29,642 nucleotides of DNA from Krumholzibacterium sp965370495 (GTDB taxonomy: Bacteria; Krumholzibacteriota; Krumholzibacteriia; Krumholzibacteriales; Krumholzibacteriaceae): positions 1-29,642 of the forward strand of contig CBDUUV010000017.1 in the NCBI GenBank assembly GCA_965370495.1, read 5' to 3'. Below, piece by piece: positions 23,164-29,642 of the stretch (position 1 is the stretch's first letter; the number at the start of each line of letters is the position of its first letter). The notes below the pieces were generated by a model that did no database searches, was not told where the DNA came from, and saw only the letters and a program-made list of their open reading frames with translations. The translations under genes and the position numbers were made by a program.

Positions 23164-23214
23164 TACGGAAATAGTTTCTGGCAGGTACGGTAGGATTTTT
23201 TCCAATGGAGCATC

Positions 23215-25623
23215 ATGGGTAAAAGCAACGAAACAATTAAAGATTTCGATCAGGTATTTCCTATTATCCCGCTTCGGGACGTTGTGATATTCCCTTCCAT
23301 GGCTACAGCTATTCTTGTCGGCAGGCAACCGTCTATCAATGCCGTGGAAAGGGCGATCGAATCGGATAAAATACTGCTTGTGATAACCCAGAAGAATCCC
23401 GTGGAGAACGAACCCGGACCGGAGGACCTTTACAAGGTCGGAACGGTTGTAAGAATCGGACTTTTCTTCAGGCTTCCTGATGGAACAATCAAGCTGATGC
23501 TTGAAGGCATCAACAGGGTGAAGATCAAAGAGTATATCCAGAAAGACAACTATTTGGCCGGAAAGGTCGAGCCGATCGAAGAAAGAGACTCGATGACCCG
23601 GAAAATGGAAGCCCTGACCCGCAAGGTCGAATCACTTTTTTCCGATTATGTGAGGATGAACCACAGGCTCCCAAACGAGGTACTTCTTTCTACACAGGCT
23701 GCCAGTGACGGGGTTGGTTTGGCCGATATGGTGGCTGCTCATCTTATTATAAGGAATGAGATCAAGCAGCAGCTTCTCGAGACAGAGGACCTCGAGGGCC
23801 GGTTCATGATGCTGAGCGGTATACTTGCCGAAGAGCTCGAGATTCTCAAGGTCGAAAAAGATATCGACGATAAAGTTTCCAACCAGGTGCAGAAAAGCCA
23901 GAAGGAACTGTTCCTCCACGAGAAGATGAGAGCCATCCGTGATGAACTCGGGCACGGCGACGAGATGAACCAGTTCAGGGAACTCAAGCGGAAGATCCGT
24001 AAAGCCAGGCTGAGCAGGGATGCCCAGAAGATCGCTTACAAGGAACTTGACAGGCTCAAGATGATGTCGCCGATGACCCCCGAGGCGACTGTTGTAAGAA
24101 ACTATCTTGACTGGTTGACGGCGCTTCCATGGCAGACGAGAACAAAAGACAATCTGAATATAGATGAGGTCAAAAAGAAACTCGATGCCGATCATTACGG
24201 GCTTGTCAAGGTCAAGGAGAGGATACTCGAGTTCCTTTCCGTAATGAAGCTTGTCAAGAACCTGAAGGGGCCGATTCTCTGTTTTGTCGGTCCTCCGGGA
24301 GTCGGCAAGACATCACTGGGGAAATCTATCGCAGATGCGGTAGGTAGAAAATTCGTTCGGATATCGCTTGGAGGTACAAGGGACGAAGCGGAGATTCGGG
24401 GACATCGCAGGACCTATATTGGATCGATGCCAGGGCGTATAATCCAGGGTATCAAGAAAGCCGGAACCAGGAATCCTGTGTTTCTTCTAGATGAGATCGA
24501 CAAGCTCAGTTCTGATTTCCGGGGCGATCCGTCCTCCGCGTTGCTGGAGGTCCTTGATCCGGAACAGAACAAGAATTTCAGTGACAACTATCTCGAGGTC
24601 GAGTTCGATGTAAGCGAGGTCATGTTCATAACAACTGCGAATGTTATTTACTCGATACCGCCTGCGCTTCAGGACAGGATGGAAATCATTCGCCTGCCGG
24701 GGTACCTGCTGTATGAGAAGATCAAGATCGCGCAGAAATTCGTTATACCAAAGCAGCTGAAGGCGCATGGCATAATGCCGGACCAGCTAAAGATATCTGA
24801 AGCAGCGCTCAAGGAAATCGTCCAGAAGTATACCAGGGAATCCGGCGTTAGAAACCTCGAGCGTGAACTTGCGTCGATTTGCCGCAAGGTAGCAAAAAAA
24901 CTTGCAATGGATGAGGCTTCCGGCAAGGTAAGGCTGACAAAGAAAAATGTCGAAACTTATCTTGGAATACCGAAATTCACAGAGAGTGAAATAGAGAAAA
25001 AACTGACCGTTGGTGTCGTGACAGGGCTTGCCTGGACCGAAGCCGGAGGCGAGATCCTCAATATTGAAGTTACGCTGATGCCTGGTAAGGGAGAATTGAT
25101 ACTTACCGGCCAGCTTGGTGATGTTATGCAGGAATCGGCAAAGATAGCTCTTAGTTTTGCCAGGACGAGATCGCGGTTGCTGGATCTGGGTAACGATTTC
25201 TTTTCGACAATCGATATCCATGTGCATGTTCCAGAGGGAGCCATACCGAAGGATGGCCCCAGCGCGGGAGTTGTGATCGCGACAGCGCTTATATCCGCAT
25301 TGTTTGATATTCCCGTAAAGAGAGAGATCGCCATGACGGGCGAACTGACCCTGAGGGGAAAGGTTCTTCCGATCGGTGGTATCAACGAGAAGTCTGTGGC
25401 CGCGCTTCGCGCAGGCGTCAAGACACTGCTTCTGCCGAAAGAAAACGAAAAGAACATCAAGGAACTGCCCGAGGAAGTCAGAAAGAAGATGAAGATCATT
25501 GTCGTCGATTCTATGGACCAGATACTCGAAAACGCACTCTCGAAGAAACTCGACTGGGGAGTGAAACATCGTCGCAGAATGGGCGGGTTTTTCGGGGCAG
25601 CTCCGTCAGATTCGGCGAACTGA
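23215..25623 (+). CDS. lon: Lon ATP-dependent protease
   Basis: 802 aa LonA. An N-terminal substrate-binding domain (FPIIPLRDVVIFPSM) leads into a coiled-coil region (about 190-280). The AAA+ module has Walker A GPPGVGKT at 359-366 and Walker B VFLLDEIDK. The C-terminal serine/lysine protease domain has Ser683 in DGPSAGV and Lys726 in GGINEKSVAAL; their 43-residue spacing equals the E. coli Ser679/Lys722 pair. It degrades damaged and regulatory proteins in the cytoplasm. The ATG has only a weak GGAG upstream. It follows clpX by 51 bases and precedes engB by 15. Confidence 0.97.
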   Translation: MGKSNETIKDFDQVFPIIPLRDVVIFPSMATAILVGRQPSINAVERAIESDKILLVITQKNPVENEPGPEDLYKVGTVVRIGLFFRLPDGTIKLMLEGINRVKIKEYIQKDNYLAGKVEPIEERDSMTRKMEALTRKVESLFSDYVRMNHRLPNEVLLSTQAASDGVGLADMVAAHLIIRNEIKQQLLETEDLEGRFMMLSGILAEELEILKVEKDIDDKVSNQVQKSQKELFLHEKMRAIRDELGHGDEMNQFRELKRKIRKARLSRDAQKIAYKELDRLKMMSPMTPEATVVRNYLDWLTALPWQTRTKDNLNIDEVKKKLDADHYGLVKVKERILEFLSVMKLVKNLKGPILCFVGPPGVGKTSLGKSIADAVGRKFVRISLGGTRDEAEIRGHRRTYIGSMPGRIIQGIKKAGTRNPVFLLDEIDKLSSDFRGDPSSALLEVLDPEQNKNFSDNYLEVEFDVSEVMFITTANVIYSIPPALQDRMEIIRLPGYLLYEKIKIAQKFVIPKQLKAHGIMPDQLKISEAALKEIVQKYTRESGVRNLERELASICRKVAKKLAMDEASGKVRLTKKNVETYLGIPKFTESEIEKKLTVGVVTGLAWTEAGGEILNIEVTLMPGKGELILTGQLGDVMQESAKIALSFARTRSRLLDLGNDFFSTIDIHVHVPEGAIPKDGPSAGVVIATALISALFDIPVKREIAMTGELTLRGKVLPIGGINEKSVAALRAGVKTLLLPKENEKNIKELPEEVRKKMKIIVVDSMDQILENALSKKLDWGVKHRRRMGGFFGAAPSDSAN

Positions 25624-25638
25624 AAGAAAAGCCATCCA

Positions 25639-26262
25639 TTGAAGATAAAGACTTTGACTCTGGAATGTACCGAATTGGAACCGGCAAGGTTCCCCAACAC
25701 TCCTTTTCCCGAATTCGCGGTTTCGGGAAGGTCGAATGTTGGTAAGTCATCATTGCTCAACAAACTTCTTGGAAGAAAAAATATCGCCAGGGTGAGCAAG
25801 GAGCCGGGTAAGACAAGGACGATGAATTTCTTTCTCGTCAACGGAAAGCTGTTTCTTGTCGACCTGCCGGGGTACGGGTATGCAAAGGTCTCGAAGAAAC
25901 TGCGCGGGGGATGGCAGAAGATCATGTTCGAATATATCGAGGAGCGAGAGAATCTGCGAGGCGTGATTCAACTTGTCGATTCGCGCCACCCTCCATCGAA
26001 AGACGACCTGCTCATGATGCAGAGGCTTGTTGATGCTGACAGGCCGTTCCTGACCGTTTTTACCAAAGCAGACAAGATCAGACGCTGCGATAGAGGCAAA
26101 ACGCTCAAGGTGTTCCGATCCCATTTCGAGGAGTTCAGCGTCGGTGAGTTTGAATCTATCGGGCCTGGTATGGAAGGTTTTGAGATACCGGTGGTATTTA
26201 CTTCGGCAAAGACGGGTGAGGGAAGAGATACTGTCTGGAAGTGGGTATTATCTCTGGTATAG
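25639..26262 (+). CDS. engB: ribosome-biogenesis GTPase EngB/YsxC
   Basis: 207 aa TRAFAC GTPase needed for assembly of the large ribosomal subunit. Motifs run GRSNVGKSS at 30-38 (G1), a KTRTMNFF switch (G2), DLPGYGYA (G3), TKADK (G4) and SAKTGEG (G5). The start is a TTG 15 bases after the lon stop with no strong ribosome site; no ATG occurs before the G1 loop, so TTG is accepted. lon-ysxC order is shared with Bacillus and many other bacteria. Confidence 0.95.
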   Translation: MKIKTLTLECTELEPARFPNTPFPEFAVSGRSNVGKSSLLNKLLGRKNIARVSKEPGKTRTMNFFLVNGKLFLVDLPGYGYAKVSKKLRGGWQKIMFEYIEERENLRGVIQLVDSRHPPSKDDLLMMQRLVDADRPFLTVFTKADKIRRCDRGKTLKVFRSHFEEFSVGEFESIGPGMEGFEIPVVFTSAKTGEGRDTVWKWVLSLV

Positions 26263-26282
26263 GGTAAGGAGTATTGAAGGAT

Positions 26283-27398
26283 ATGCGTAACAGGATACTT
26301 CTCAGTCCCGGACCGGTCCAGATCAACAACCTGAGATGGAAAAACCTTCCAGCTATTCACCACAGGTCAGAGAAGTTTCGAAAAATTGTTCTGGAAATCG
26401 AAAGCATGCTCTCACGCCTTGCCGGTACGGAGTCTCCAGTATATCTTCTTACTGCTTCCGGCACCGGCGCCATGGAATCTGCCATCGCCAATCTCACTAT
26501 TCCTGGATCCAGAGTTCTTGTCGTATCAGGAGGCAAGTTCGGGGACAGGTGGAAAGAGATATCCGACGCTTTCGGGTGTGCAACCGATTTGCTGCGATTT
26601 GAGTCTGGAAAAAGAGTAGATCCTGCCATGGTGGCCGCAAGGGTTGAGGAAACATCTCCGGAGTATATCACCCTGACACATGTTGAATCGTCGACAGGCC
26701 TGTTGCTCGAGCTCGGCCAACTGATGGAATCCATGAAAAGGCCGAGGCCGGTCGTGATCCTGGATGCGATAGCATCGCTTGGAGTGGAGGAGGTCAGGAT
26801 GGATGAATGGGGGGTAGATCTTCTCGTTGGTGCTGGGCAGAAAGCTCTTGCCGCCCCTCCTGGTATCAGTTTTGTCCTGGCTTCCGAAAGGGCGCTCGAT
26901 ATTTCGAGACACAACAGGAGAAATGCCTATTACATGTCATACGCGTTGTACGAGAAAGGCAGGAAATCGGGGGATATACCATTTACACCTGCTGTACAGG
27001 CTGTTCAGCTTCTGCACGAATCACTAACCGGGATATTCGATGAGGGTGCTATAAAGTGCATGGACAGACACAGAAGCCACTCGACAGCCTTCGTCGGGGC
27101 TGCCCGGTATCTCGGGCTCGTGCCTCTCGCGGATATTCCCTCGGCTTCTGTTCAGGCAATGGTGTTGCCGCAGGAAGCTGATGCGGTGGAAGTGATCGGG
27201 CAGCTCGCTGAAAATGAAGGCTTTATAATAGCTGGGGGGCAGGGTGAACTGAAAGGAAGAATCATCAGAACAGGTTTTCTGGGAATGCATCCTGTTGAAG
27301 TGCTTGAGAGGCTTATCTACGGGCTTGCAAACGCGTTGGGCAGATATGATTTCCCGATTGATGTTGAAAATGCCATGGAAAGAATCAGATCCATCTGA
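26283..27398 (+). CDS. class V PLP-dependent aminotransferase (serine-pyruvate / alanine-glyoxylate type)
   Basis: 371 aa fold-type I aminotransferase. It opens with LLSPGPVQI and AIHHRSEKF, which bind the substrate side and are shared by alanine-glyoxylate, serine-pyruvate and archaeal-type phosphoserine aminotransferases. TASGTGAMESA binds the PLP phosphate, DAIASLG carries the PLP-pairing Asp, and Lys187 in GAGQKAL is the predicted Schiff-base lysine. The ATG at 26283 is preferred to a TTG at 26274, which lies only two bases after TAAGGAG. It is 20 bases after engB and may share its transcript. No serine- or glycine-pathway partner is adjacent, so the exact substrate stays open. Confidence 0.88.
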   Translation: MRNRILLSPGPVQINNLRWKNLPAIHHRSEKFRKIVLEIESMLSRLAGTESPVYLLTASGTGAMESAIANLTIPGSRVLVVSGGKFGDRWKEISDAFGCATDLLRFESGKRVDPAMVAARVEETSPEYITLTHVESSTGLLLELGQLMESMKRPRPVVILDAIASLGVEEVRMDEWGVDLLVGAGQKALAAPPGISFVLASERALDISRHNRRNAYYMSYALYEKGRKSGDIPFTPAVQAVQLLHESLTGIFDEGAIKCMDRHRSHSTAFVGAARYLGLVPLADIPSASVQAMVLPQEADAVEVIGQLAENEGFIIAGGQGELKGRIIRTGFLGMHPVEVLERLIYGLANALGRYDFPIDVENAMERIRSI

Positions 27399-27439
27399 AA
27401 ATCTGTCATTACTATATCCCGGGCTAATAAAATGCTGCC

Positions 27440-27468
27440 TTGACAAGGACTTATATCATTGATATAAT
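27440..27468 (+). promoter_or_regulatory. perfect consensus sigma70 promoter
   Basis: TTGACA (27440-27445), exactly 17 bases, TATAAT (27463-27468). Every consensus base is present. Start would fall near 27475, directly before the GAGGAGGG ribosome site of the small exported protein at 27489, so the leader is only about 14 bases. Confidence 0.85.
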
Positions 27469-27488
27469 TTAAGAAAGAGGAGGGCTAG

Positions 27489-27896
27489 TTGCGTCCAAAG
27501 CTATCGGGGCGGGGTATGTCCCTGCTGGCAGTGTGCGTAGCAGGATTTTGCGCGGGCGCTGCCTTCAGTACCGAAGATTTCATGAACAGGCTGCCGAATT
27601 TTGAACGGTTCAGGTGTGCTATATGCCATACCATGACTGACCCTGTAACAGGTGATGCGTCGCTGAACCTTTTCGGGTCTGATTTTGCCATGTATGGTTA
27701 CGAGTGGGATGCTGAGCTTGCTGCCATGGATTCCGATGATGACGGCGTGCCAAACGGTGTGGAACTGGGCGATAACAATGGGGATGGTACGACTGATCAT
27801 AATTTTGAGTTAAGCAACCCCGGCGATGAATTGGATATACCGAGTTCTCTCCCTCCCGATACATGGAGTGTAATAAAAAGGTTATTCGGAGACTGA
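27489..27896 (+). CDS. small exported protein with CxxCH motif and calcium-binding (temptin/thrombospondin-3-like) loops
   Basis: 135 aa from a TTG start behind a strong GAGGAGGG. An N-terminal signal peptide (MSLLAVCVAGFCAGAAFS) is followed by CAICH at 43-47, a c-type heme attachment motif. LFGSDFAMYGYEWDAEL and then the Asp-rich loops DSDDDGVPNGVELGD (81-95) and NNGDGTTDHNF match the calcium-binding pattern of temptin-like and thrombospondin type-3 proteins. It could be a one-heme periplasmic or surface cytochrome, or CAICH may be a disulfide with no heme. It stands alone between a perfect promoter and an intrinsic terminator, so it is probably abundantly expressed. Function is unknown. Confidence 0.82.
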   Translation: MRPKLSGRGMSLLAVCVAGFCAGAAFSTEDFMNRLPNFERFRCAICHTMTDPVTGDASLNLFGSDFAMYGYEWDAELAAMDSDDDGVPNGVELGDNNGDGTTDHNFELSNPGDELDIPSSLPPDTWSVIKRLFGD

Positions 27897-27931
27897 TCAT
27901 ACCGTTTTCTGTCTGAATGGCCGGTTCGACG

Positions 27932-27955
27932 ACCGCCTCTACAGGTGGTTTTTTT
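27932..27955 (+). terminator. intrinsic terminator after the CxxCH protein
   Basis: ACCGCCT (27932-27938) pairs with AGGTGGT (27943-27949) around CTAC, with one G-T wobble, and a T-run continues to 27955. It lies 36 bases after the stop, closing a one-gene transcript. Confidence 0.88.
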
Positions 27956-27988
27956 GTGCTCGCGGGGCTTTCCTGGAAAAATAATCAG

Positions 27989-28017
27989 TTGCAGAGAGTT
28001 CCACCGTGACATAGAAT
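27989..28017 (+). promoter_or_regulatory. possible promoter of purA
   Basis: TTGCAG (27989-27994), 17 bases, TAGAAT (28012-28017). The -10 is good and the -35 poor. A promoter is expected here because a terminator lies just upstream and purA is the next gene. The purA start is about 38 bases after the predicted start point. Confidence 0.35.
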
Positions 28018-28061
28018 ACAAGCTGGTTTCTGGTCTTGTGAAGAAGAACAGGAGTATTGTT

Positions 28062-29345
28062 ATGCCTGCTACAATAGTATTAGGCGGCCAATGGGGCGAT
28101 GAGGGAAAGGCCAAGGTGGTCGATTTTCTTATGCCGCACCATGATATAGTCGTGCGGTTTCAGGGTGGCGCCAATGCTGGTCATACAGTGGTGACGCAAG
28201 AAGGGAAATATGCTTTTCACCAGATCCCCTCAGGGGTCTTGTATCCAGGCGTTATTGCTGTGATGGGAAACGGCATGGTCGTGGATCCATTCGGATTTCT
28301 CGATGAACTGAGCGGATTGATGTCCAGAGGGATCGATTTCCAGGATAGACTGTTCATCAGCTCTGCGGCTCAGGTCGTTATGCCATATCATAAACTACTC
28401 GATAATCTTTACGAAAGTGACTTGAAAAACAACAGTATCGGAAGTACGCGCAAGGGGATCGGCCCGGCCTATTCCGACAAATATACCCGGCAGGGGTTGA
28501 GGATGGGAGATTTCCTTCTTGAAAAGGATGAGTTTTTTAACTTGATCTCAGCGAGGGTCGAGAATACGAACAGGATAATAGAGATGCTTGGCGCGCCGCC
28601 CCTTTCTCCCGGCAAAGTCGCATCGGACCTGGTCAACATCAAGGAATTGATTGCTCACATGGTGATTGATACTCAGGAGAAACTGTACACCTGGAAGATG
28701 GAAGGGAAACGGATCATGCTTGAAGGCGCGCAGGGGACACTGCTGGATATTGATCACGGGACTTTTCCATTCGTTACATCGAGTTCCTGTACGGTCGGAG
28801 GGGCTCTGACTGGCTCCAGCCTGGCTCCACGCGATATCGGCAGAGTGATAGGAATATTCAAAGCCTATACGACGAGAGTTGGTAATGGGTCGTTTCCGTC
28901 CGAACTGAAGGATGAGAATGGTGAATATCTTGCTGAAAAAGGGAACGAGTTTGGCACTACGACCGGCAGGCCCAGGCGGTGCGGATGGCTCGATCTGGTA
29001 GCGGCGAAGTATTCGGTGCAGGTAAATGGGCTTAGCGAGATTGCGTTGACAAAGCTTGATGTACTTTCCGGGCTCAAACGGGTGGGTGTTTGTGTCGCTT
29101 ACGAGATGAATGGAAAGAAGGTCACATCTTTTCCCAGGAACGCCATTTTTCTTTCAAAGTGCAAACCGATCATCGAAGAGATGGAAGGCTGGGAAGATAC
29201 GGGGATGGAGAATGAAGAGTACGGTTCACTGCCGGAAAATGCCAGGCTATATGTGGAGATGATCGAGAAACGCCTCGGCGTCAAGGCATCGTTCATTTCT
29301 CATGGGCCCGAGAGAGAAAAAACGATTATAAGGCAAGGCTTCTAA
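28062..29345 (+). CDS. purA: adenylosuccinate synthase
   Basis: 427 aa GTP-dependent enzyme joining IMP and aspartate, the first committed step to AMP. The N-terminal GGQWGDEGKAK holds catalytic Asp13, and GANAGHT holds His41, both at the same numbers as in E. coli. GSTRKGIGPAYSDK, EGAQGTLLDIDHGTFPFVTSS and TTGRPRRCGWLD follow in order, and SFISHGPEREKTI closes the protein. The frame opens further upstream, but the ATG at 28062 with AGGAG seven bases before it gives the conserved N-terminus. Single gene with its own predicted promoter, followed by tRNA-Lys. Confidence 0.97.
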   Translation: MPATIVLGGQWGDEGKAKVVDFLMPHHDIVVRFQGGANAGHTVVTQEGKYAFHQIPSGVLYPGVIAVMGNGMVVDPFGFLDELSGLMSRGIDFQDRLFISSAAQVVMPYHKLLDNLYESDLKNNSIGSTRKGIGPAYSDKYTRQGLRMGDFLLEKDEFFNLISARVENTNRIIEMLGAPPLSPGKVASDLVNIKELIAHMVIDTQEKLYTWKMEGKRIMLEGAQGTLLDIDHGTFPFVTSSSCTVGGALTGSSLAPRDIGRVIGIFKAYTTRVGNGSFPSELKDENGEYLAEKGNEFGTTTGRPRRCGWLDLVAAKYSVQVNGLSEIALTKLDVLSGLKRVGVCVAYEMNGKKVTSFPRNAIFLSKCKPIIEEMEGWEDTGMENEEYGSLPENARLYVEMIEKRLGVKASFISHGPEREKTIIRQGF

Positions 29346-29349
29346 TCTG

Positions 29350-29378
29350 TTGACAGCGAAGCCGGCCTTTATTAGATT
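29350..29378 (+). promoter_or_regulatory. predicted promoter of tRNA-Lys
   Basis: Perfect TTGACA (29350-29355), 17 bases, TAGATT (29373-29378), beginning five bases after the purA stop. Its -10 hexamer and spacing match those proposed for tRNA-Leu. Start would be near 29385. Confidence 0.55.
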
Positions 29379-29386
29379 GTATCGGC

Positions 29387-29403
29387 GTGCCGTGAAACGG
29401 CAC
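29387..29403 (+). other. hairpin in the tRNA-Lys leader
   Basis: GTGCCG and CGGCAC form a perfect 6-bp stem around TGAAA, followed by CAAAA rather than T. It would sit at the very 5' end of the predicted tRNA-Lys precursor. It could alternatively be a weak purA terminator. Confidence 0.35.
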
Positions 29404-29431
29404 CAAAAGAGTCAAGAATCAACCATATTAT

Positions 29432-29505
29432 GGGCCGCTAGCTCATCTGGTTAGAGCACCTGCCTTTTAAGCAGGTGGTGCCAGGTTCAAGTCCTGGGCG
29501 GCTCA
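29432..29505 (+). tRNA. tRNA-Lys (anticodon UUU)
   Basis: 74 bases without an encoded CCA. The acceptor GGGCCGC pairs with GCGGCTC (one G-T), and discriminator A follows. The D-arm has AGCTCA and GGTTAGAGC. The anticodon stem CCTGC/GCAGG encloses CTTTTAA, giving TTT. The T-arm CCAGG/CCTGG encloses TTCAAGT. Seven T follow immediately (29506-29512) and may end transcription. Unlike tRNA-Leu here, the CCA must be added after transcription. Confidence 0.97.
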
Positions 29506-29524
29506 TTTTTTTATTATATTTAAT

Positions 29525-29642
29525 CACTAGTGTCCGGTTAAGATTGACAGGTTCAGTTGATTTATACAAGTTGATTCAGGCGACATAACAATATCGTTGA
29601 GAAAGACCTCCAGAAGAGAACGTTTTTCGAACAACTGGATTT
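29525..29642. mobile_element. possible left end of an insertion sequence, running off the window
   Basis: After tRNA-Lys the sequence changes to AT-rich non-coding DNA starting CACTAGTGTCCGGTTAAG, which from memory resembles terminal repeats of IS4-like elements. A direct repeat GTTGATT-N7-GTTGATT lies at 29556-29576. The last 50 bases are open in at least two frames (one reads KDLQKRTFFEQLD), but no start or transposase motif can be confirmed. The other end is outside the window. Confidence 0.35.

Overview
The window is a roughly balanced-GC bacterial chromosome segment with dense, mostly operonic genes and no long gene-free stretch. Gene content suggests an uncultured, Gram-negative, heterotrophic bacterium of the FCB-like breadth (Eisenbacteria / Krumholzibacteria / Zixibacteria-type lineages). 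The reasons are a secreted M6 protease with a YPNPFN-type (type IX secretion/FlgD-like) C-terminal domain, an outer-membrane beta-barrel, lipoproteins, and split archaeal/deep-bacterial style acyl-CoA mutases. The taxon is inference only; there is no rRNA or marker phylogeny here.

Region 1 (1-8.8 kb) is acyl-CoA carbon metabolism. On the + strand runs the 3' end of a MeaB-type G-protein chaperone, a B12 mutase large subunit, a separate B12-binding small subunit, a thiolase and a 3-hydroxybutyryl-CoA dehydrogenase. Facing it on the - strand is a carboxyltransferase - methylmalonyl-CoA mutase - methylmalonyl-CoA epimerase operon (propionyl-CoA to succinyl-CoA). The two mutase large subunits are not equivalent. 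The - strand copy carries the Tyr/Arg pair (Y86/R204) that binds the methylmalonyl carboxylate. The + strand copy carries Phe/Gln (F81/Q199), the published isobutyryl-CoA mutase signature. This locus therefore probably encodes both an isobutyryl-/butyryl-CoA mutase and a methylmalonyl-CoA mutase, with only one B12 subunit visible for the two.

Region 2 (8.8-18.7 kb) is envelope and iron. A lipoprotein overlaps a large secreted M6 metalloprotease that contains a run of ten G; loss of one G would end the protein just before its C-terminal sorting domain. Then come a beta-barrel protein, a DtxR-type regulator fused to a FeoA domain, FeoB, and a 906-codon exported protein with a C-terminal glycogen-binding (CBM48-like) domain.

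Region 3 (18.7-26.3 kb) holds a crotonase, tRNA-Leu(UAG), and the conserved proteostasis run tig-clpP-clpX-lon-engB. Region 4 (26.3-29.6 kb) has a class V aminotransferase and a small exported CxxCH/calcium-binding protein behind a perfect consensus sigma70 promoter and ahead of a clear terminator. It continues with purA, tRNA-Lys(UUU), and what may be the left end of an insertion sequence running off the window.
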